A program made the position numbers and the translations under genes. DNA of 64,000 nucleotides from Bog-473 sp963737745 (GTDB lineage Bacteria; Actinomycetota; Acidimicrobiia; Acidimicrobiales; RAAP-2): positions 62,001 through 126,000 of the forward strand of contig CAVTTR010000005.1 of assembly GCA_963737745.1 (NCBI GenBank), written 5' to 3'. The notes below the pieces were generated by a model. The model ran no database searches and was not told the DNA's origin. It was given only the letters and a program-made list of their open reading frames with translations. This document shows, piece after piece, positions 26,639 to 36,818 of the stretch (positions within the stretch are counted from its first letter, which is position 1; every line of letters starts with the position of its first letter).

Positions 26639-28724
26639 ATGGCGAAATTACCGTCCGCTCCCACCGGTTCGCGCAAGGTAGGGGTATCCAAAGGTGCTCC
26701 GGCTGACGCCGTGAGCCCACAGTGGGCGCAAGGCGGCGACACCTTGACCACTGCGACGGGCGTGCCGGTGGACGACACCGATAACAGTCTTCGCATCGGT
26801 GACAGAGGGCCGACGCTTCTCGATGATTTTCACCTGCGCGAGAAGATCATGCACTTCGACCACGAACGCATTCCCGAGCGAGTCGTCCACGCCCGGGGAG
26901 CCGGCGCTCACGGCACCTTTCGCTTGACCAAGTCCATAGAATCGCTCACCTCGGCCTCCATTTTGGGCGACACCTCAGTCGAGACGCCGGTGTTCGTGCG
27001 CTTCTCGACGGTCGCGGGTTCACGGGGATCCGCTGACACTGCGCGCGATGTGCGCGGATTCGCCGTGCGTTTTTACACTCGGGAAGGAAACTGGGACCTG
27101 GTTGGAAACAACATCCCCGTCTTTTTCATTCAAGATGGGATCAAATTTCCCGACCTGATCCACGCAGCGAAACCAGAGCCCGACCGTGAGATCCCCCAAG
27201 CCCAGACGGCGCACGATACCTTCTGGGATTTCGCCTCCCTCACGCCCGAATCGACACACATGCTGATGTGGGTGATGTCGGATCGGGGCATCCCACGTTC
27301 CTACCGGACGATGGAAGGATTCGGCGTCCACACGTTTCGACTGGTCAATGCCCGTGGCAAGACGACACTGGTCAAATTCCATTGGAAGCCCGTCGCCGGG
27401 CTGGCCTCTCTCGTTTGGGAGGAATCGCAGAAGCTGGGTGGTATCGACCCCGACTTCCACCGCCGAGATCTTTGGACGGCCATCGAGAGCGGCGCCTTCC
27501 CAGAGTGGGACTTCGGGATCCAGGTGTTCCCCGACACCGAGGATCAGACCTTTGAAGGAATTGATCTCCTCGATGCCACGAAGCTGGTGCCCGAGGAATT
27601 AGCGCCCGTCCAGATCATCGGCCGCTTGACCCTCAACAAGAACCCCACCAACTACTTCGCAGAAACCGAACAGGTGGCGTTCTGCACCGCCCATGTCCCA
27701 CGAGGGATCGACTTCACGGATGACCCGCTGCTGCAGGCCCGCAATTTCTCCTATCTTGATACCCAGCTCAGCAGGCTGGGCGGCCCCAACTTCGATCAAT
27801 TGCCGATCAACCGACCGCATTCTCCGGTAAATACGACCCAACGCGACGGTTTCGGCCAGCAGGCGGTGGCCGAGGGCATCACTCCCTACAATCCGAATTC
27901 GCTCGGTGGTGGTTGCCCGTTCCCAGCGGGAGCAAGCGGTTTCGTTTCGGTGCCCCGTGTAGTCACCGGCACCAGAGCCCGCGTCAGGGCGCCGTCATTT
28001 TCGGATCATTTCTCCCAAGCCACCCTGTTTTGGAACAGTATGAGTGACACAGAGCGGGAACACATCGTCGGGGCATTCTCCTTTGAACTCGGCAAGTGCC
28101 TGAGTGAAGAAGTCAAGGATCGCGTGCTGGGGAACTTGGCCCACGTGGACGCGGAGCTCACCAAGCTCGTGTCGGCCAATCTCGGAAAGACGGCGCCCAA
28201 GGGCAAGCCGGCCAAGGGCGCTCAAGACTCGCCTGCCCTGAGCTTGATGCCGGCTGTCCCTTCTCCTGTGACCGGTCGCGTGGTGGGCATGATCGCCACC
28301 GATGGCGTCGATGATGCAGGATTGCGTTCGATTTCCAAAGCCCTCACTGCGGCGGGCGCGCTGGTCGTGGTCATCGCACCTCACGGCGGGACCATTTCGG
28401 GCACCGCTGGATCGGTGAGCGTGAACAAGAGCGCGCATGACGACCCAATCGGTGGAATACGACGCCCTCCTCGTCGCGGGCGGCTCGGGGATGCTCGCTC
28501 TCGGCAGCGATCCGTACACCGCTCTGAACCTCGATGAGGCATTTCGCCATTACAAGCCGATCGGTGCGTGGGGCGAAGGCAGAGACATCTTGGAAGCCAG
28601 CGGCATCCCGTTGGACGGCGCGGGCGTCGTGGCCAGCACGAGCGCGAGCCGCGCCTTCGCACAGAGCTTCGTCGAAGCGGTGGGCTGGCACCGGCACTGG
28701 GACCGTCCCGCACTGCCGTCGTGA
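26639..28724 (+). CDS. katE: Large-subunit catalase (KatE type), split near the C-terminus
   Basis: About 694 residues once joined, the size of clade II large catalases with an extra flavodoxin-like domain. The distal heme His lies in RVVHARGAGAHG, and the proximal Tyr in ARNFSYLDTQ. The GATase1/flavodoxin-like domain begins with TGRVVGMIATDGVDD and is cut by a shift between 28424 and 28440 that fits one extra base in GCGCGC. The second frame goes on with TTQSVEYDALLVAGG to the TGA at 28724. The core catalase is intact, so activity could survive even if the shift is real. It dismutates hydrogen peroxide. Confidence 0.9.
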
Positions 28725-28762
28725 TGGCGTTTGAAGGACTCCGAGAAGGGTAGGAACATTCC

Positions 28763-28927
28763 ATGATCCTGCTGCTCGCTCTTCTCATCGTGCTGCTCTT
28801 CTTCGGCATTGGCTTCGCCGTCCATCTGTTGTGGATCGTGGCCGTCATCTTCTTGGTGTTCTGGCTCGTCGGTGCCGCGCTCGGCCGAGGAGAGAGCGCT
28901 GGGCGTCACCGGTTCTACCGCTGGTAG
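28763..28927 (+). CDS. 54-residue hydrophobic membrane protein
   Basis: A small protein starting MILLLALLIVLLFFGIGF, then HLLWIVAVIFLVFWLVG and a short basic tail. It is made of one or two membrane helices around a conserved-looking His-Leu-Trp turn. Small proteins with this pattern are common in bacteria (DUF5670/Lmo0937-like), often near stress genes. An AGGA-containing site precedes the ATG. It follows the catalase by 38 bases and is probably part of the same transcript. Function unknown. Confidence 0.7.
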   Translation: MILLLALLIVLLFFGIGFAVHLLWIVAVIFLVFWLVGAALGRGESAGRHRFYRW

Positions 28928-29136
28928 CCAACCCGCTTCACAGTTGTTCTCCCCCGGTGGTTGTGGTTGTGGTTATGAACGGAGTGTTACCTCTTCACGT
29001 GAGCCGAAGCGGGGGCGCCCGTCAGATGGGGAGCACGCCGCATCGATAAAAAGATGGGGCGAACGTGAGTGCAAGTCCCGTTCGGTGTAGAACAATCCTC
29101 CAGCGTTGATCGGACGCCGTATGGTCGGGAGGTGCG

Positions 29137-29165
29137 TTGACGTCTGCCCCTGGCGGTGTCATAGT
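29137..29165 (+). promoter_or_regulatory. Candidate sigma-70-like promoter
   Basis: TTGACG (29137-29142) and CATAGT (29160-29165) are separated by 17 bases, matching five of six and four of six consensus positions. It lies 45 bases upstream of the binding-protein ATG at 29211, in a 283-bp gap otherwise without recognised features. Confidence 0.4.
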
Positions 29166-29210
29166 GCACACAGTTCGTGGGGCGTTGGTTCACTGTTGGG
29201 GGGGTTTCGA

Positions 29211-30456
29211 ATGCGTAAATCGGTCGTCGGCGTCTTCGCAGCAATCGGGTTGGTGATCCTCTCGTGCCCGGCGATCGGGGCGGGCCAGGCCTCGGCCGCT
29301 TCGGTGCCAGGCGTCACGTCGAAGACGATCACCATCGGCCTCATTTCCTCGTTTACAGGCGGCGCCGCATCAGAGGATGACGGCATCGTCAAGGCTGCGA
29401 CGGCGCGGGTCGACCTGCAGAACGCCAAGGGTGGAGTAGACGGTCGCCAACTGAAGATCATCTACGAGGATGATGCGACGAGTCCGGCAACCAATGCCAC
29501 TGCCGCCTCGGCGCTCCTCTCCAAGGGCGTGTTCGGTGTGATCGAGGACTCGGCGGTTGCGTTCGGAGGCTACAAGATCTTCCAGAAGGCCGGAGTCCCG
29601 GTGACCGGCGGGGCCTACGACGGCTCGGAATGGTACGAGCAACCCAACACCAACATGTTCAGTATCGGTGGTCCGTCTGATCCCAAGGATCCTCAGTACA
29701 CCACATTCGCCAAATTCACCAAAGCCCACGGTGGCACGAAGTGCGGGTCGGTCAGCTACCAGATATCGCCCTCTTCTACCGCCGCTGCCACCGGCTTCTT
29801 ACTGGCCTGCCAGCGCGCTGGAATGAGCAAGGCGTTCCTCGACACCTCCCTGCCCTTCGGCAGCGTGAACACCACCACGCTGGCTCTCCAGCTCAAGCAG
29901 GCCGGGGTCAACGCGTTGTACCTGCCGCTCGATGCCAACACCAACTTTGCGCTGATGACCGCTCTGAAGCAGGCCGGAGTCAACATGAAGGTGATCCTCA
30001 ACGCCACCGGCTACGGTCAAGCCTTGGTCGACGACACCTCGGCGGTGTCCAACGTCCAGGGGGCGTATTTCTCACCCACCGGCGCCGCCGGTTGAGCTCA
30101 AAACGCCGGCCACCAAGGCGTTCCAGGCGGCCCTGAAAAAGTACTCCCACTTCACCGGTATTCCGGACTTCAGCTTTTATGAGGCTTGGGGCGCGGTTGA
30201 CCTCATGATCACCGGGCTCGAGCGCGCCGGCAAGAATCCGACCCAGGCCGGATTCATCTCGGCGCTCCACAAAGACACCAGCTACGACATGGGCGGCCTG
30301 GAGACCCCGGTGGACCTGTCGCTCAAGGCCTTCGGTAAGGCTGCCCCCACGCTGTGTGGCTACATCACGAAGTTCAAGGGCAACACCTTCGTGGACCCGA
30401 CGAAAATTTGCGGCAATCCGCTCCCTAACTCGGACCAGATCCCCAGCGCGCCGTAA
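29211..30456 (+). CDS. ABC transporter substrate-binding protein (Leu/Ile/Val family), frameshifted
   Basis: About 414 residues when joined. A signal peptide (VVGVFAAIGLVILSCPAIGAG) ends near ASAAS. The mature part has the type I periplasmic fold of Leu/Ile/Val-binding proteins: TIGLISSFTGGAAS, VDGRQLKIIYEDD and TGGAYDGSEWY. A shift between about 30066 and 30094 fits one extra C in the CCC at 30075-30077; the second frame then reads VELKTPATKAFQAALKKY to the stop. Partner permeases and ATPases are absent nearby, so it may be an orphan binding protein or a sensor. An MFS carrier follows at 30585. Confidence 0.85.
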
Positions 30457-30584
30457 ATCTGTCGCCCACACCCTGACGGGGGCGCGGTGTCAGTACGCGA
30501 TCCGTTTTCCACTCCTGACCAACTATTTCGGTTAGAGGGCGACCTCTCCGGGAATACCCCACGGCAGAGAACGGGGGTTGACAC

Positions 30585-32132
30585 ATGGTCACTTGGCGTG
30601 AGGACACGAAGAGCCGCGGGCCACAGGAGCCGATACGGAGCCTGATTCCAGCTCGACTTGACCGACTCGGCTGGTCTCGATTTCACACCATGCTCGTCGT
30701 GGCGCTCGGTGTGGCGTGGGTGCTCGATGGCCTGGAGATCACCATTGCCAGCAACGTCTCCACCCTGATCAGCAAGCACCAATCGCTCAATCTGTCTTCG
30801 AGTGAGGTGGCCTTCGCCATTGGCACGGTCTATCTGCTGGGTGAAGTGGCAGGTGCGTTGTTCTTCGGGCGTTTGTCGGACCGGTGGGGACGCCGGAACC
30901 TCTTCATGATCACGCTCGGGGTCTATCTCTTCGGGGGGCTCATGACCGGTTTCACGCTTGGCCGTTCTGAGGGATGGGTCTATTGGCTCTGGGCTTCACG
31001 ATTCATCGCCGGCATGGGAATCGGTGGTGAATACGCCGCAATCAATTCCGCCATCGACGAGCTCATCCCGGCGAAATACCGGGGGCGAGTCGACGTCATG
31101 GTCAACGGCACCTACTGGGGCGGTGCCTTTCTCGCCACGATCGTGACACTGCTCGTCGAGCACAACATCTCGCCGACGTATTCGTGGCGGGTTGCCTTCC
31201 TCACGGGACCCGTGCTCGGCTTCGTCATTCTCTTCGTTCGCAAGAATCTTCCCGAGAGCCCACGTTGGCTCCTCATGCACGGACGCGAGGAGGAAGCCGA
31301 AGCGCAAGTGAAGCGCATCGAAGAGGCGGCGCAAGCCACGGGGGGGACGCTCGGGGAGGTCGACAAATCCAAGGAGATAGAGGTGGCGCCGACGTCCAAC
31401 ATCGGCTTCATCGCACTGGCCCGGACCCTCTTCGTCACGTACCCACGCCGGGCGATATTGGGCGCCACCTTAATGATCACACAGTCGTTCCTCTATAACG
31501 CCATCTTCTTCACCTACGCCATTGTCCTCACCAAGGTGTACGGGGTATCGAGCAACGACACTCCTTATTACTTCATGTTCTTTGCTCTCGGTAATCTGTC
31601 CGGGCCCCTCACCATCGGTCGGCTTTTCGACTCCGTCGGTCGACGACGCATGATTTCGGGAACGTACATTGTCGCCGGCTCGCTCTTGATCATCAGCGCC
31701 ATCCTCTTTGACGCCGGAACCCTCAATGCGACAACGCAAACCATATGCTGGTGTGTCATCTTCTTCTTTGCCTCCGCTGGCGCCAGTGCCGCCTATCTGA
31801 CGGTCAGCGAGATTTTCCCGGTGGAGGTTCGAGCCAAGGCAATCGCCGTCTTTTTCGCCATTGCGCAGACCTTCGGTTCCATAGGGCCGTGGCTCTACGG
31901 GATGCTGATCGGCAATGGGCAAGACCACTTCAAGCTCTTCGTCGCGTACCTGATCGGGGCGGCAGTCATGATTATTGGTGGTGCCGTCGAAATCGTTCTC
32001 GGCGTCGCCGCTGAAGGCCGATCGCTCGAAGACCTCGCTCACCCGTTATCGGCGGTGGGGGGGAAGGATTCTTCAGGAGGTTCGAGCACTGCTTCTCCGT
32101 CGACACCGCGGCCGCAGGTCGCCAGCCTCTGA
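30585..32132 (+). CDS. MFS transporter, sugar-porter-like
   Basis: 515 residues with twelve predicted membrane helices. MFS signatures are present: GRLSDRWGRRNLF in the loop after helix 2, LPESPRWLLMHGREEEAE after helix 6 (PESPR motif of the sugar-porter branch), and GRLFDSVGRRRM in the second half. The long central loop and acidic D in helix 1 (LDGLEITI) suggest proton symport of a sugar, organic acid or aromatic acid. A Ser/Thr/Pro tail ends the protein. Substrate not predictable. Confidence 0.88.
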   Translation: MVTWREDTKSRGPQEPIRSLIPARLDRLGWSRFHTMLVVALGVAWVLDGLEITIASNVSTLISKHQSLNLSSSEVAFAIGTVYLLGEVAGALFFGRLSDRWGRRNLFMITLGVYLFGGLMTGFTLGRSEGWVYWLWASRFIAGMGIGGEYAAINSAIDELIPAKYRGRVDVMVNGTYWGGAFLATIVTLLVEHNISPTYSWRVAFLTGPVLGFVILFVRKNLPESPRWLLMHGREEEAEAQVKRIEEAAQATGGTLGEVDKSKEIEVAPTSNIGFIALARTLFVTYPRRAILGATLMITQSFLYNAIFFTYAIVLTKVYGVSSNDTPYYFMFFALGNLSGPLTIGRLFDSVGRRRMISGTYIVAGSLLIISAILFDAGTLNATTQTICWCVIFFFASAGASAAYLTVSEIFPVEVRAKAIAVFFAIAQTFGSIGPWLYGMLIGNGQDHFKLFVAYLIGAAVMIIGGAVEIVLGVAAEGRSLEDLAHPLSAVGGKDSSGGSSTASPSTPRPQVASL

Positions 32133-32300
32133 TACCTGAGAATTTGCTGGGCTCTTCCCGCCTACGCCGTGTACATCTGGCGTTGCGGGGCGAGCTACCA
32201 GGAAATAGTGTCTCGTCCTGTTGCCGGGGAACGACCCGATATTCATGAACCGTACAGCCTGTGTCCGTCTCCGAGTTGGATCGTAGATGAGGAGAACGAG

Positions 32301-32363
32301 ATGAGTTCTCGAAACAGTCATGCGTACGAACCGAGCAGCTTGACCGTGAAGGGGGCAGGCTGA
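32301..32363 (+). CDS. Possible 20-residue leader ORF before the phosphatase
   Basis: ATG 32301 has an AGGAG site at 32290-32294 with a 6-base gap, the better Shine-Dalgarno of this locus. The ORF reads MSSRNSHAYEPSSLTVKGAG and ends in TGA directly before the GTG of the phosphatase, in the same frame. It may be a coupled leader peptide. Alternatively it is the real start of the phosphatase with a TGA in frame through mutation or error. Evidence is only the ribosome site and spacing. Confidence 0.35.
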   Translation: MSSRNSHAYEPSSLTVKGAG

Positions 32364-34545
32364 GTGCGTGGCGACGACGTGGTCGACCTCGAAGTGATCG
32401 CCGGCGAGGAGGCACTTTGGCGCCTCGTGACGGCCCTCGCGGGTGCCGTGACGCCATTCGAAGTGGCGGAGGCATTCACCAAGGAGGGAGCCCTGGCGGC
32501 TGGCGGATCGTTCGCCAATATGGCGACTCTGAGCGCGGAGCCCAGCATGGTGCAGGTGGTCCACCGCCCCGTCTTCAACCCCCAAGTCGTCGCCCAGCGT
32601 GGGACATTCGACCTCAGCGCCAATACGCCGGCGTGTGAAGCCATCCGGACCGGTTTGCCAGTCTTGCTGGGTTCGCCTGAAGAAATCCGAGCTCGCTATC
32701 CCGAGTTGCTTACCGAGATTGAGCAGGCCGGACTGCGTTCGCGGGCTTCTCTTCCATTGCATGCCGCAACGGGCGAAACCCTCGGCGCAATGGGGATCGG
32801 GTGGCCCGAACCTCAGGTCTTCTCCGCACCACAACTTCGGCGACTCGACCTCCTGGCCCAGCTGGTGGGCCTCGCCTTGGAACGGGCTACCCAGAACGAG
32901 GTTCAGCCCGCGCCCGGAGAGCACCGGCCCAATGTCGTTGAGACGATGCCGAACGCATTCTTTTCCCTCGACCGCTCCTTGACCATTACCTACATGAATG
33001 CTGAAGCTGAACGACTCCTGCGCACGTCGCGAGAGACGGTTCTCGGCTCCAATTTCATGGAAGCCTTCCCACAAGCGGGCGGAGGTGAGGTCGTTGTGCG
33101 CTACCAGCACGCACTCGAGTCGGGCACCTCAGTCGTCTTCGAGGAGTACTCCGAACCATTCGAACGGTGGTTCGAAGTCCATGCGTGGCCGGATCGCAAT
33201 GGATTGAACGTGTACTTCTCCGACGTGAGCGAGCGCCACCATTCCGAAGTGGAGCAGACCGTGGCCTTGGACGAGGTCCGACAGGCCCACGCCCGGCTGA
33301 GCTTTTTGGCCGAGCTCTCATCCCAACTTCACGGGACACATACGCGGGCTGAACTCTACGAGCGCTTGTGCAAAGCCGTGACGACGAACATGGCGGATTG
33401 GTCAACGGTCGTCGCTCCCTCCGGCGAGGAGCTGATTCGATTGGCTGCCCATCACAGAGACCCAATCCTGAACAGCTTGGCTCAGCGTCTGGTTGGCGGC
33501 TATCCACACGCCTTTGACGGACCGTCGCCCGGGGTTGTCGTCTATCGAAGCGGGCAACCGTTGCGCCTCCCCCACTTGGCGGGACAGATCGTCAATGATC
33601 TCGACAGCAGTATGGCGAGTGCCGCGTACGGTCGGACGCTCCAACTCCTGGGCGACGGTCCGGGACTCATCATGCCCATCATTTCCGGGGGCTCGGTGAT
33701 GGCCGTGCTCACGATGGCTCGACGGGGAGGCGAGCTCTTCAGCGAAGAGGATGTGTCGACGATGGGGGAAGCGCTCGCACATGTCGCCGACCTTCTCGAA
33801 GCCGTCCTGCATCTCGAGACGCAACGCGAGACGGCAGAGGCTCTCCAAGCCGCTGCTCTTCCGAAGACCCTCCCGACCGGTCCGAGTCTTCACCTCGCCG
33901 CTGGCTATCGGGCGGCCAGCGAGGGCGCCCAGGTGGGTGGCGATTGGTACGATGCCTTCGAGCTCCAGTCGGGCCACATCGCCCTCGTCGTGGGAGATGC
34001 TGCGGGCCACGGCCTCCGAGCCGCTGCACTCATGACACAAATGCGCAACGCGCTCGAGAGCACATCTGTTCGATGCTCTCGGGCCGGCGGAGTCCCTCGC
34101 CAAACTGACGAGCTTCGTGGCCACCCAGGAACCCGATGCGTTTGCCACCATCATCTGCCTCGAGATCGATCCGCAGTCCGGCCAAGGTGTCTGGGCCTCC
34201 GCCGGACATCCTGCTCCGATCGTCCTCGGGCGCGATGGCACCTCTCGCCACCTCCGCGGCAAACCTGCACCTCCAATTGGTTGCTTCGACCTCCCGGTCG
34301 CCGCTCGTCCCGTGGAGCATGCCCTGGCCCTCCGCCCTGGCGACCGACTCGTCATGTTCACCGACGGCCTGTTCGAGCGGCGCGGCATCGACCTCGATAT
34401 CGGCTTGACCCACTTGATGATCACGACCGAGCAGACCTTGGGCAACGAGGACGTCGCCTCGGCCTGCGACTTCATACTGCGCGAGATGCTGGCGGGGGCA
34501 CACGATGATGACGTGTGCCTGCTGATCGCCGACTTCACGCCCTAA
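32364..34545 (+). CDS. GAF-PAS-GAF-PP2C (SpoIIE/RsbU-type) phosphatase, frameshifted
   Basis: About 726 residues when joined. Order of domains: GAF (about 10-185, SRASLPLHAATGETLGAMGI), PAS (about 195-290, AFFSLDRSLTITYMNAEAE), GAF (about 310-490) and a PP2C-type SpoIIE domain (about 500-726) with GGDWYDAF and VVGDAAGHGL, the metal-binding Asp residues. Such proteins dephosphorylate anti-anti-sigma factors in partner-switching stress responses. A shift between 34052 and 34070 fits one extra base, after which LFDALGPAESLAKL continues to 34545. A GTG start with a GGGGG site is used; see the leader ORF. Confidence 0.85.
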
Positions 34546-34723
34546 GGACCTACCAGGGAGCGGACCTCGGCAACCTCGGCTGGCTTGGGGCCGACCGGTC
34601 CCTCCGCTCGTGGGGGCCAATAACCTCAGAGCACGCATGGGACAAGGTGGCGTACACCGGTAAATATGGTCAGGTGAGCTCTATGGGCAGGAACGACAGA
34701 GCGGTGATGGCGGGGGCAATCCC

Positions 34724-36433
34724 ATGACTCCCCCACCCCCGCGACGCGCCGAGCTGCCCCCCGAACAGCCGGGCGCCCGCCCCATTCTGACCCAGATTCA
34801 GCTGGACGTCCTGCGTCGCTACGGGATCGAAGAGGACGTTGGTGCAGGTGACATCCTCTTCGCCGACGGTGACGAGACCTACGACCTGCTGGTCACACTC
34901 GAGGGAGCATTCGACGTCGTCGAACACCACGGTCAGCACGACGAGGCGGTCATCGCCAGCTACGGGCCGTTCGAGTTCCTGGGCGAAATGGGCTTGCTGA
35001 CCGGTCAACACGCATACCTCACCGCGGTGGCGAGTGCCCCCGGCCGGGTCGTACGAATTCCCATCGACCAGGTCCAAATCATCATGGCCGAAGAGCTTGA
35101 CCTGAGTGAGCTGATACTGCGGGCATTCCTCCTACGGCATTCACGACTGTCCTATCGCGGTTCAGGCTTGACCCTCGTGGGTTCGCGTCTGGACGTCGAC
35201 ACGCGCCGCCTGCTCGAAGTACTTGCTCGCAATCGCCTGTCGTCGCGTTGGCTCGACCCCGAGAGTTCACCGGAAGCTGAAATGTTGCTCAGGGAGCTGG
35301 CCCTCGCCCCCGAAGACCTACCAGTCGTGATCATCGCTGGAGGCCCGCTTCTTCACAATCCCAGCAGTCGAGAGCTTCTGGACGCGTTGGGCCTCGTGAT
35401 CACGCGCCAGAGTGACCGCTCCGAAGTATGCGACCTTCTCGTGGTGGGCGGGGGTCCCGCCGGGCTCGCCGCCGCCGTCTACGGTGCCTCGGAAGGTCTG
35501 ACCACGACATTGGCCGAAGACACGGCGCTCGGGGGCCAAGCCGGCACGTCGTCGCGCATCGAGAACTACCTGGGCTTCCCCGCCGGGCTCTCGGGCGACG
35601 AATTGACAGCTCGAGCCGCTCTGCAGGCCAAGAAATTCGGCGTACGGGTCAAACTGGCCTCCCGGGCGATCGGCCTGTCCTCGGGCGAGGATGCTCATCA
35701 GGTGGCTTTCGAAGATGGGGACGTCGTCAGCGCAAAGTCGGTCATCATTGCGACCGGGGCCCGCTACAACCGGCTCCCCTTGGACCGACTGAGCGAACTC
35801 GAGGGCGTTGGCGTCTACTACGCGGCCAGTCAAATGGAGGCACAGGCGTGCGGGGACAAGGCTGTCGTCGTCGTGGGAGGAGGAAACTCGGCCGGACAAG
35901 CGGCCCTCTTTCTCTCACGTACCTGCGGCGAAGTCCACATCCTCATCCGTAGGGACTCACTCGCCAGCACGATGTCGCGGTACCTCATCGACCAGATCGA
36001 GCGTCATCCCCGGATTCACGTTTCGCCGCATACCGAGGTGTGTGGACTCATCGGCGACTCCGTGCTCGAGGGTGTCGCAGTGCGCCACACCATCTCCGAG
36101 GTGACCAGCACCCTATCGATCTCCGGCCTGTTCGTCTTCATCGGCGCCGCGCCCAGCACCGCCTGGCTCGGCGGACAGCTGGCCGAGGACGAACACGGCT
36201 TCTTGTGCACAGGGAAAGATGTACCGGTGGCATTTCTCGAGCCCTTGCACGAACCCTTTCTGCTCGAGACCAGCCGGCCGGGAATCTTCTGCGTTGGCGA
36301 CGTGCGCAGCGGCTCGGTCAAACGAGTGGCGACAGCCATCGGTGAGGGATCGATGGCCGTCCGATTGGTCTTCGATCGTGTGCAGGCGCGTGCTCTCGCC
36401 ACCACCCAGTCACCTCTGTCCGCCCCGCAATAG
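34724..36433 (+). CDS. cNMP-binding / thioredoxin-like / thioredoxin-reductase-like fusion
   Basis: 569 residues in three parts: a cyclic-nucleotide-binding domain (about 35-145), a thioredoxin/glutaredoxin-like segment (about 150-225, WLDPESSPEAEMLLREL) and a pyridine nucleotide-disulfide oxidoreductase (about 230-560). FAD and NADPH Rossmann motifs are VVGGGPAGLAAAVYG and VVVGGGNSAGQAAL. The redox CxxC of thioredoxin reductase is missing: that region reads VGVYYAASQMEAQACG. It therefore cannot reduce thioredoxin in the normal way and may pass electrons to another carrier. The UBP zinc-finger gene follows by 23 bases and is a known conserved neighbour. Confidence 0.88.
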   Translation: MTPPPPRRAELPPEQPGARPILTQIQLDVLRRYGIEEDVGAGDILFADGDETYDLLVTLEGAFDVVEHHGQHDEAVIASYGPFEFLGEMGLLTGQHAYLTAVASAPGRVVRIPIDQVQIIMAEELDLSELILRAFLLRHSRLSYRGSGLTLVGSRLDVDTRRLLEVLARNRLSSRWLDPESSPEAEMLLRELALAPEDLPVVIIAGGPLLHNPSSRELLDALGLVITRQSDRSEVCDLLVVGGGPAGLAAAVYGASEGLTTTLAEDTALGGQAGTSSRIENYLGFPAGLSGDELTARAALQAKKFGVRVKLASRAIGLSSGEDAHQVAFEDGDVVSAKSVIIATGARYNRLPLDRLSELEGVGVYYAASQMEAQACGDKAVVVVGGGNSAGQAALFLSRTCGEVHILIRRDSLASTMSRYLIDQIERHPRIHVSPHTEVCGLIGDSVLEGVAVRHTISEVTSTLSISGLFVFIGAAPSTAWLGGQLAEDEHGFLCTGKDVPVAFLEPLHEPFLLETSRPGIFCVGDVRSGSVKRVATAIGEGSMAVRLVFDRVQARALATTQSPLSAPQ

Positions 36434-36456
36434 TTGTGTTCACCCTGGGAGGAAAC

Positions 36457-36801
36457 ATGCTGGATGATCAAGTTGACCCGACCGTCCCGCCGAGTGGTAC
36501 GGGTTGTGTCGAATGCCTGGCCGCCGACGGCTGGTGGCTGCACCTCCGACGCTGCGCGAAGTGTGGCCATATCGGTTGTTGCGACAACTCCCCCGGCCAA
36601 CATGCCACGGCGCACGCCCTGAGCACACCCCACAAGATCATTCAGAGCTTCGAACCGGGCGAGGATTGGTTCTGGGATTACCGTACCGATGCGTATTACG
36701 AGGGGCCGCCGCTGGCTCCGCCGGATTCCCACCCACTCACCCAGCCCGTTCCAGGACCTGAGGGGAAGGTACCCCCGGATTGGCAACGTCACCTTCACTG
36801 A
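36457..36801 (+). CDS. UBP-type zinc finger protein
   Basis: 114 residues dominated by one UBP (BUZ) zinc finger. GCVECLAADGWW, RRCAKCGHIGCCDNSPGQHA and THA/HALSTPHKIIQSFE supply the Cys and His ligands, and EDWFWDYRTDAYY is the family's C-terminal strand. In eukaryotes this fold binds the free C-terminal GG of ubiquitin. In bacteria its partner is unclear. A strong GGGAGGAAAC site precedes the ATG. It is co-transcribed with the cNMP/thioredoxin-reductase-like fusion. Confidence 0.88.
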   Translation: MLDDQVDPTVPPSGTGCVECLAADGWWLHLRRCAKCGHIGCCDNSPGQHATAHALSTPHKIIQSFEPGEDWFWDYRTDAYYEGPPLAPPDSHPLTQPVPGPEGKVPPDWQRHLH

Positions 36802-36818
36802 GTTCGAGTCTGAATCGT

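Noticed and set aside
28928..29210. Possible riboswitch in the gap before the binding protein
   Set aside because: No match to cobalamin, SAM, TPP or c-di-AMP motifs; only a promoter could be proposed.
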